Shown: piece by piece, positions 7,626-12,811 of the stretch
How positions within the stretch are numbered: position 1 is the stretch's first letter
How the letters are laid out: each line of letters starts with the position of its first letter
Source: Bacteroidota bacterium
Lineage (GTDB): Bacteria > Bacteroidota > Bacteroidia > Chitinophagales > Saprospiraceae
Length of the DNA stretch: 12,811 nucleotides
NCBI GenBank assembly: GCA_018969455.1
Contig: JAGWYI010000055.1
Span: forward strand, 1 to 12,811
Direction of reading: 5' to 3'
Position numbers and translations under genes: made by a program
Notes under the pieces: model-generated
What the model saw: the letters and a program-made list of their open reading frames with translations, nothing else
What the model was told of the DNA's origin: nothing
Database searches by the model: none

Positions 7626-9056
7626 TCATTCCCGTTTTTTAAACCGGTAGGAATACAAATCCGGTTCCCCATCGTAGTAGCCGTCAATTACCACGCTGTT
7701 GTATGCCCGGCGTATGGCGTCAATGGTTTCAGATGCATTGTTTACCCGGTTGCCGTTTACCCGTGTAATTAAAAAACCTGGCTGCATATGTGTTTGATAT
7801 ACAATACTTTCACGTTTTACGGAAGTCACCATTGCGCCGGGCATTCGAAGCGTTTTTTGTTCTTCCTTGTTCAAATCGCGTATTTCGATGCCAATTTCAT
7901 CTTTCAACTCATCGCCCTCTACGCGAACAACAGCGGTGGAGTTTCGGCTGTCTTTTAATGTAACTCGCGTTTTATAGGTTTTTCCCTGACGCCAGTATTC
8001 CACCGTCAGTTGTTGCCCGGGCCGATACCGCCCCACCATTTCCTGCAATTCGGGCGTACTTTTCAGGCGCACCTCATTGATTCCCAAAATTACATCGCCA
8101 TCATGCAAGCCTGCTTCTGCAGCGCCGCCCTCGGCGTTTACTCGGGTTACAAAAACGCCCTCTGTTTTGGGCAATCCCAATTCGCGCGCCCGATCATTGT
8201 CTACATCTTCTATGGCTACACCCAAAAAAGCGCGCTGCACCACGCCAAACTCCCGAAGATCTCCAATTATTTTTTGAACTAAATTGGAAGGCACCGCAAA
8301 AGAATATCCCTCGTAACTCCCAGATTCTGTTATAATTGCAGTGTTTATCCCAATCAACTCCCCTTCTGTATTTACCAGCGCGCCCCCGCTGTTGCCGGGG
8401 TTTACCGCCGCGTCTGTTTGAATAAACGATTCAATGCTGGCGCCGCCGCCCAGGATGTTGATGTTACGGCCTTTGGCGCTGATGATTCCTGCTGTGACTG
8501 TGCTTTCAAGGTTGAACGGATTTCCTACCGCCAATACCCACTCCCCTACCCGCAAAGAATCACTGTTGCCAAACATGACAAATGGCAACTCCGATGCTTC
8601 AATTTTTAACAAGGCTATGTCGGTAGAAGGGTCAGAGCCCACCAAGCTGGCCTTGTACTCCCGTTTGTCGGAAAGGGTGACCTTTATATCGCTACTACGG
8701 TCTATCACATGGTGGTTGGTCACGATAAAACCGTCGGGGGAAAGAATAACCCCCGAACCGGAAGAACCAGATACATTTCCGCCCCACAAACCGGCGCCGG
8801 ATTGAACAATAGCCCGGATGTTTACCACCGCAGGTGTGGCAATTTCAGCAGCATCTATAAAATTGGTAGGCGCCGACGACATAAAATGACGGGTCGTTCG
8901 CGTGTTGAACAACTTGTCTACCAAACCTGTATATCGAACATCACCGGCCTCCGACGACCAAACGACCCGATTGGCGCTAAAAAATCGGCTGAATAAAAAC
9001 ACCGACAAGAACGAGCTGATTAGGCAGGCAAGAAAAATCGGCAGATACTTACGCAT
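7626..9056 (-). CDS. HtrA/DegP-family trypsin-like serine protease with two PDZ domains
   Basis: A 476-aa envelope quality-control protease that degrades or refolds damaged periplasmic proteins. The N-terminus has one hydrophobic segment (about residues 5-27) that may act as a signal-anchor or signal peptide. The trypsin-like domain carries the full catalytic triad: His116 in VTNHHVI, Asp146 in STDIALLKI and Ser223 in NPGNSGGAL. GSGVILSPDGFIVTN and AVGNPF are further family blocks. PDZ1 spans about 275-367 (AFLGVAIED, GLHDGDVILGINE). A more divergent PDZ2 spans about 386-472 (PGFLITRVNGNRV). Two PDZ domains favour DegP/DegQ-like architecture over DegS. The gene is convergent with the haem-binding gene, with no bases between the stops, and divergent from dapF across 173 bases. 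That divergent gap shows no convincing promoter boxes to me. A specific name such as degP is not assigned because orthology cannot be tested here. Confidence 0.94.
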   Translation of the reverse strand: MRKYLPIFLACLISSFLSVFLFSRFFSANRVVWSSEAGDVRYTGLVDKLFNTRTTRHFMSSAPTNFIDAAEIATPAVVNIRAIVQSGAGLWGGNVSGSSGSGVILSPDGFIVTNHHVIDRSSDIKVTLSDKREYKASLVGSDPSTDIALLKIEASELPFVMFGNSDSLRVGEWVLAVGNPFNLESTVTAGIISAKGRNINILGGGASIESFIQTDAAVNPGNSGGALVNTEGELIGINTAIITESGSYEGYSFAVPSNLVQKIIGDLREFGVVQRAFLGVAIEDVDNDRARELGLPKTEGVFVTRVNAEGGAAEAGLHDGDVILGINEVRLKSTPELQEMVGRYRPGQQLTVEYWRQGKTYKTRVTLKDSRNSTAVVRVEGDELKDEIGIEIRDLNKEEQKTLRMPGAMVTSVKRESIVYQTHMQPGFLITRVNGNRVNNASETIDAIRRAYNSVVIDGYYDGEPDLYSYRFKKRE

Positions 9057-9229
9057 GAAGTCAAAAAATTAGTGAAACGGGCAAATAAGGGAAAATACCA
9101 CTTAAAACGTCAATGTTAAGGTTCTATTAAACCAGGTTGACAAGATCATTATTTTGCTCGACCTTTGGATGATTCTAACAAACATGCATCCAACCTTGTT
9201 GTAGAATGTGAATTTAAACAAATCAAACG

Positions 9230-10024
9230 ATGAATTTTTGGAAATATCAGGGCGCAGGCAATGATTTTATCATGCTCGATCAACGCAACGATACCTGGAT
9301 TAAACGGGAAGATACCAACAAAATTGCGCACTTGTGCCACCGCCGCTTTGGAATTGGAGCAGATGGACTCATTTTATTGCAAAATCACCCGGATTATGAC
9401 TTTGAAATGGTATATTTCAACGCCGATGGCAATGAAAGTACCATGTGTGGCAACGGCGGTCGCTGTATTGTAGCTTTTGCCCATCATTTGGGCATCATGA
9501 ACCACCGCTGCCACTTTCTAGCCATCGACGGGCCCCATCAGGCATTGTGGCGCCCGGCTTCCGAAACCCAAGCTTCCTGGATTGAATTGCAAATGGCGCC
9601 TGTATCGGCCGTGGAGCAGCAAGACGATGCTTATGTATTGAATACAGGTTCCCCTCATTTTGTTCGTTTTTTAGACGATATTTCTACGATCGACCTCGTA
9701 GCAGCAGGTAGGCAGGTGCGTTACAGCCCCAATTTTGCCCATGCAGGCATCAACGTGAATCTGGTAATGCAAAATGCCGATGGATTGTCAATTCGAACCT
9801 ACGAACGCGGGGTAGAAGACGAAACTTATGCCTGTGGAACCGGTATTACCGCCGCTGCCCTGGCCAACAGCTTGAAACAAAATTACACTGCCGGAGCATA
9901 TGAAACAACGGTACAGGCAGTAGGAGGCAAACTCAGCGTTCGCTTTTATAAAAATCCAGATGAAACTTTTAAAGACATTTGGCTTTGCGGCCCGGCTGTA
10001 CGGGTGTTTTCAGGAAATCTTTAA
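9230..10024 (+). CDS. dapF: Diaminopimelate epimerase
   Basis: A 264-aa cytoplasmic enzyme that converts LL-diaminopimelate to meso-diaminopimelate, the precursor of lysine and of the peptidoglycan cross-link. It acts by a PLP-independent two-base mechanism. Both catalytic cysteines are present: Cys73 in MCGNGGRC and Cys202 in YACGTG. Other conserved blocks are the N-terminal YQGAGNDFIMLD, RRFGIGADGLIL (39-50), FNADGNE (63-69), HAGINVN (171-177) and YERGVEDET (191-199). Length is normal for the family, and the protein looks complete and active. It is the first gene of a tight plus-strand group: the next gene begins 14 bases after its stop, so the three genes 9230-12172 are probably one operon. 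I see no convincing promoter in the gap before it. Confidence 0.97.
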   Translation: MNFWKYQGAGNDFIMLDQRNDTWIKREDTNKIAHLCHRRFGIGADGLILLQNHPDYDFEMVYFNADGNESTMCGNGGRCIVAFAHHLGIMNHRCHFLAIDGPHQALWRPASETQASWIELQMAPVSAVEQQDDAYVLNTGSPHFVRFLDDISTIDLVAAGRQVRYSPNFAHAGINVNLVMQNADGLSIRTYERGVEDETYACGTGITAAALANSLKQNYTAGAYETTVQAVGGKLSVRFYKNPDETFKDIWLCGPAVRVFSGNL

Positions 10025-10038
10025 AATCCATTCCCTTT

Positions 10039-11235
10039 ATGAAATATTACGCCCTCCTTTTTATCTTATTCTCTCTCTGGATGGATCTGTCTGCCCAAAC
10101 CGACAGCCTAAGGCAAAAAACAAGCAGCCCCAAACCCAGCACATATACCCTGATCAAGCAGGCCAGAAAACAACTTAAAGCCAACTTCCTGGCCGATAAC
10201 CCGGGCGAAGCACTCATTTGGATGGATTCGCTGATGGAAATGGAAAATGAAAAATATGCCGCTTTGGCATGGGACGAACGATGGATGCTTTATTTATGGC
10301 AGGAAACCTTTGGAAACATGCTGGAAGAGGTAGCAGCCTTTGATGAAAACGAACGCTATGCTTACAGTTTAAAAATTCAACCGCCGGAAGACAGCCTGTA
10401 CGAAGTGCTGGATAGCCGACTGTATGAAATGCGATTCGATCTGTTCAATGATTTGAACAAAGGGTTTTTTACCGAAGAAGAACGATTGGTCACAACCCTC
10501 ATGATTGATTACCTGCTGCGTTTGAACGTCGATTCTGAAGATTGGAACAACCGAATTCAAACATTCTCCCATAAATTCCCCAACTCCCGGTTCAATACTT
10601 TCTTAAAATCAACCCTTCGAACGGTGTTGAAACCCACCCAAAATGCCTTAAACATGCATATGCTGTTTGAATCTGGTACCTGGACCGATGAACTGCAACG
10701 CACCCTCAATCCCCTGTTTGCACTCGACTTAGGACTCGGGTATTCCCATAAACGCTGGAATTACAATTTTAACTTTACCATTGGCGGACCGCGACTCACC
10801 CGCGATGTCGCAGAACTACGGGATTCATTCGCTTATTTTTGGCCTAAAAAAGACCATACTTTGTATTTTAACACCGATTTTGACATCGGTTATGATCTCA
10901 TTCATACCCCAAAAATCAGAATTTTTCCTGCCATCGGAGCAGGATACTGTTCCTTGCGTCCGCCAAGTTCCGACGAGTCAGACAATCCGCAACCCGATTA
11001 TTACGTCTTTTTTAAGTACAATGGGTTTTATTGGTTGGGCTCGATTACCGCCGACATCAAATTCCATTTTAAAAACGCCGAAGCCAATTTGATCCCCAAA
11101 ACCTCCTATTATGGCGTTCGATTGCGCATGGGTGTCCGCAAATTGTATCTGGGCAACCAAAACTGGGCGCTTGCCGGCAATCTTTTTTTCTTTTCTGTAG
11201 GATACAATTTACACAGCTTCCTAACCGCACCCTGA
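10039..11235 (+). CDS. Unrecognised secreted protein, helical N-terminal half and probable outer-membrane beta-barrel half
   Basis: No family recognised. The ATG at 10039 (398 aa) is chosen because it opens a clear signal peptide, MKYYALLFILFSLWMDLSA, with a likely cut before Gln20. The longer frame from 9979 overlaps dapF. After the signal, residues about 35-200 are charged and helix-like, rich in Leu, Glu and Trp. From about residue 230 to the end the pattern changes to alternating polar and hydrophobic strands with many Tyr, Phe and Gly (LDLGLGYSHKRWNYNFNFTIGG, FNTDFDIGYDLIH, YYGVRLRMGVRKLYLG, FFFSVGYNL). This looks like a small outer-membrane beta-barrel. The function is unknown. It sits between dapF (14-base gap) and the NAPRT-like gene (one-base gap), suggesting cotranscription. 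A periplasmic beta-sandwich is an alternative to a barrel. Confidence 0.8.
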   Translation: MKYYALLFILFSLWMDLSAQTDSLRQKTSSPKPSTYTLIKQARKQLKANFLADNPGEALIWMDSLMEMENEKYAALAWDERWMLYLWQETFGNMLEEVAAFDENERYAYSLKIQPPEDSLYEVLDSRLYEMRFDLFNDLNKGFFTEEERLVTTLMIDYLLRLNVDSEDWNNRIQTFSHKFPNSRFNTFLKSTLRTVLKPTQNALNMHMLFESGTWTDELQRTLNPLFALDLGLGYSHKRWNYNFNFTIGGPRLTRDVAELRDSFAYFWPKKDHTLYFNTDFDIGYDLIHTPKIRIFPAIGAGYCSLRPPSSDESDNPQPDYYVFFKYNGFYWLGSITADIKFHFKNAEANLIPKTSYYGVRLRMGVRKLYLGNQNWALAGNLFFFSVGYNLHSFLTAP

Positions 11236-11236
11236 A

Positions 11237-12172
11237 ATGAATATTCCGGCTACAGATAATTTCGATTGGCTTTCCGAACCCCAGACCGCCTTTTCTGCCT
11301 GCGCATCCTGGGCAGATGGCACATATAACGAGCTGGAAATCAAGCAAATCATGTTTCAACCCAGCGGCCCCTTTTACATTGCCGCAGGCATGAACCTCCT
11401 GGCCGAACACCTGCGTCGCTTCCGCTTTACCCCTGAAGTGATTCAGCGAATGGGTCACTGGACCGATGCGAACGGGCGCTCGGTTTTGCCGGAAAGTTTC
11501 CTCAATTACCTGCAACGCATGCGCCTGAATTACAGTGTGAGCGCACCTGAAGAAGGGCGTTTGATGCTGTCTGGGCAACCGCTCTTGTTGTTGAAGGGAC
11601 CCAAAATTGCCCTGCTGTTGTTGGAATCTGCCTTGCAACATCTGTGCATTACAAGCACCTTTTGGGCTACTCAGGCTGCCTACCATCGTTGGGAGCGTCA
11701 AAGTTGGCAGGAAATGGATGCACTACCATTGCCTTTGGTTGCCGCCAACCCGGAAGGCTGGATGGCCCGAGCGTACTATCTGGGTGGTGGGCAAGAAAAT
11801 GTTTCCGGAAAAATGGAATTAGAACCCATCCAATACCAGCCTGCTCCCAGCCACAACAATAGTCCGCTGTCGCAAATTAGGCGCTTATACAAAAACGAAA
11901 CGCCCGTAGGAGACTTATGGCTTTCACACGCAAGTGAACAATTGACGGAAGTAAACCAAAACCACCAGATTTTGATCAACTTTTTAACCAAAGAGCGTAA
12001 ATATCTTCAATTCAACCGTTTCCAAAATTTATACAATCCACTTGTACTGGGTGGCAGCGCTGTTTTGCCCACCCAGGGATTGGCATATCTAAGGCAAAGA
12101 ACCTTAAAACAATTGGAATATTTTGCCCAAATAAATTGGGATGACTATCCAGGCGGATGGATTTCAGATTGA
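11237..12172 (+). CDS. Short nicotinate phosphoribosyltransferase-like protein lacking the catalytic core
   Basis: A 311-aa protein whose two ends resemble nicotinate phosphoribosyltransferase (NAD salvage: nicotinate plus PRPP to nicotinate mononucleotide). Residues 44-66 (GPFYIAAG, then RRFRFTPE), 88-95 (FLNYLQRM) and 105-133 (EEGRLMLSGQPLLLLKGP, then LLLESAL) match the N-terminal domain. MARAYYLGGGQENVSG (176-191) resembles the RAAYIGGF-type block. QIRRLYKNETPVGDLWL (213-229) and the last ~70 residues resemble the C-terminal part. The expected TDLYQLTM opening, the FG-RRA arginine block, the GTxAHS histidine block and the PRPP-binding barrel segment are not recognisable; only about 20 residues join the two halves. 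Family members are usually about 390-490 aa. It is therefore probably not a normal enzyme and may be a pseudoenzyme. The frame is intact, starts one base after the preceding stop and is probably translationally coupled. Homology is by eye. Confidence 0.7.
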   Translation: MNIPATDNFDWLSEPQTAFSACASWADGTYNELEIKQIMFQPSGPFYIAAGMNLLAEHLRRFRFTPEVIQRMGHWTDANGRSVLPESFLNYLQRMRLNYSVSAPEEGRLMLSGQPLLLLKGPKIALLLLESALQHLCITSTFWATQAAYHRWERQSWQEMDALPLPLVAANPEGWMARAYYLGGGQENVSGKMELEPIQYQPAPSHNNSPLSQIRRLYKNETPVGDLWLSHASEQLTEVNQNHQILINFLTKERKYLQFNRFQNLYNPLVLGGSAVLPTQGLAYLRQRTLKQLEYFAQINWDDYPGGWISD

Positions 12173-12231
12173 ATAAGATTTTTTTACCCAGTCCATTATT
12201 ATTTACTGTAACAAGCCTGTTTTTTGTAGAA

Positions 12232-12277
12232 AAAATGCGAAATTAATCTTCAAACAAGCGAAATAACGCCGCATTTT
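12232..12277. terminator. Weak candidate terminator hairpin between convergent genes
   Basis: AAAATGCG (12232-12239) is complementary to CGCATTTT (12270-12277), with a 30-base loop that itself contains GCG-AAATAA-CGC (12258-12269). Read on the minus strand, the distal arm ends in a T-run, which would suit termination of the sugar-kinase gene. The position between two convergent genes is right for a bidirectional terminator, but the stem is short and the loop long. The rest of 12173-12303 is AT-rich and shows no gene. Confidence 0.3.
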
Positions 12278-12303
12278 GAATTTAAACAGGTGGATACGTT
12301 GTC

Positions 12304-12811
12304 TTACTCCAAATCGGAATAAATGGAATCGCGATCAACCTGGTCGGGCAGCGGGCCAAAGTGAACCAGTTTGAGTTCGGCCATTTTCCTGCCAGCCATG
12401 GCACTTTCCAGCAAGGTTTTTTCATCCAATCGGGCTGTCAAATATCCCGACCAGAATGCGTCGCCTGCTCCGGTCGTATCTTTTACTTCAACTGCACGCG
12501 ATGGCAAATAGTGCTTTTCATGGTCATTTCCAACCCAGAGACCGTCGGAGCCCAGGGTAAAACAAACTTCTTTGGCGCCCATTTTTAGAAAATGATCAAT
12601 GACGGATTCTGGATCGGGGCTTTCATCCTCGTAAAGGCGCTTCCAGTCTACATCACTGATTTTCACCATAGCGCCAAGGCGAGACAGCTCGGCGACCAAA
12701 CGTTGGGCTTCTCGTCGGTCATTCCAAATTTTCTCTGCATAGTTGGCGTCAAGCGATAACATGCAGTTGGCGCGTTTGGCCTTTTCTACCGCCTGCATGA
12801 TGACATTTTGC
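12304..12811 (-). CDS. PfkB-family sugar kinase, C-terminal part (5' end outside window)
   Basis: C-terminal half or more of a ribokinase/PfkB-superfamily kinase that phosphorylates a sugar or similar small molecule with ATP. The frame stays open through the window edge, upstream of the internal Met at 12798 (Gln-Asn-Val-Ile precede it), so the real start lies outside. The signature KDTTGAGDAFWSGYL ends the active site; its GAGD aspartate is the catalytic base. SLDANYAEKIW, KISDVDWKRL and FTLGSDGLWVG are the blocks expected before it. The overall pattern is closest to fructokinases and related ketose kinases, but substrate residues lie mostly in the missing N-terminal part, so no gene symbol is given. 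It converges on the NAPRT-like gene across 131 bases. Confidence 0.9.
   Translation of the reverse strand, partial: QNVIMQAVEKAKRANCMLSLDANYAEKIWNDRREAQRLVAELSRLGAMVKISDVDWKRLYEDESPDPESVIDHFLKMGAKEVCFTLGSDGLWVGNDHEKHYLPSRAVEVKDTTGAGDAFWSGYLTARLDEKTLLESAMAGRKMAELKLVHFGPLPDQVDRDSIYSDLE

Noticed and set aside
9057..9229. Divergent gap between the protease and dapF, inspected for TTTG/TAnnTTTG promoters, riboswitch or small RNA
   Set aside because: Only partial boxes at wrong spacing (for example TAATTTTT close to the protease start on the minus strand) and no stable structured element could be seen.
11069..11701. Minus-strand open frame of 210 codons across the unknown protein and the NAPRT-like gene
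   Set aside because: It is antisense to two plausible signal-bearing or family-like genes and has no recognisable motif.

Overview
The window looks like a chromosomal segment from a member of the Bacteroidota, possibly from the Saprospiria/Chitinophagia side. The main evidence is a cell-surface PKD protein ending in a gliding-motility/type IX secretion C-terminal domain. Supporting evidence is the haem-binding CxxCH protein family, a secreted 3-keto-disaccharide-hydrolase-like protein, a C39-peptidase ABC exporter of the Bacteroidota type, and the lack of Shine-Dalgarno sequences before most starts. No rRNA, tRNA, CRISPR array, insertion sequence or integrase is visible. Genus-level placement is a guess.

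Layout: (1) 130-3222, plus strand: a large type IX-secreted PKD/gliding-type protein, then a secreted DUF1080-family protein. (2) 3259-6866, plus strand: a peptide-export pair, an ABC transporter with an intact N-terminal C39 leader peptidase and a HlyD-type membrane fusion protein. No precursor peptide or TolC-type outer-membrane channel is visible. (3) 7119-7625, plus strand: a membrane-anchored haem-binding protein, preceded by a perfect 21-bp palindrome. Its stop codon directly abuts the stop codon of the convergent htrA/degP-type periplasmic protease (7626-9056, minus). (4) 9230-12172, plus strand: a tight three-gene run of dapF, an unrecognised secreted or outer-membrane protein, and a short nicotinate-phosphoribosyltransferase-like protein. 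(5) 12304-12811, minus strand: the C-terminal part of a PfkB-family sugar kinase that runs off the window.

Most of the window is ordinary envelope and metabolic gene content. The least ordinary item is the 311-residue protein at 11237-12172. It appears to carry the N-terminal and C-terminal parts of a nicotinate phosphoribosyltransferase while lacking most of the catalytic barrel. It is probably co-expressed with dapF and an envelope protein of unknown function. The C39 exporter pair without a visible cargo gene and the 21-bp palindrome before the haem-binding gene are the next most interesting. All family assignments rest on motifs recognised by eye; no database search was run.
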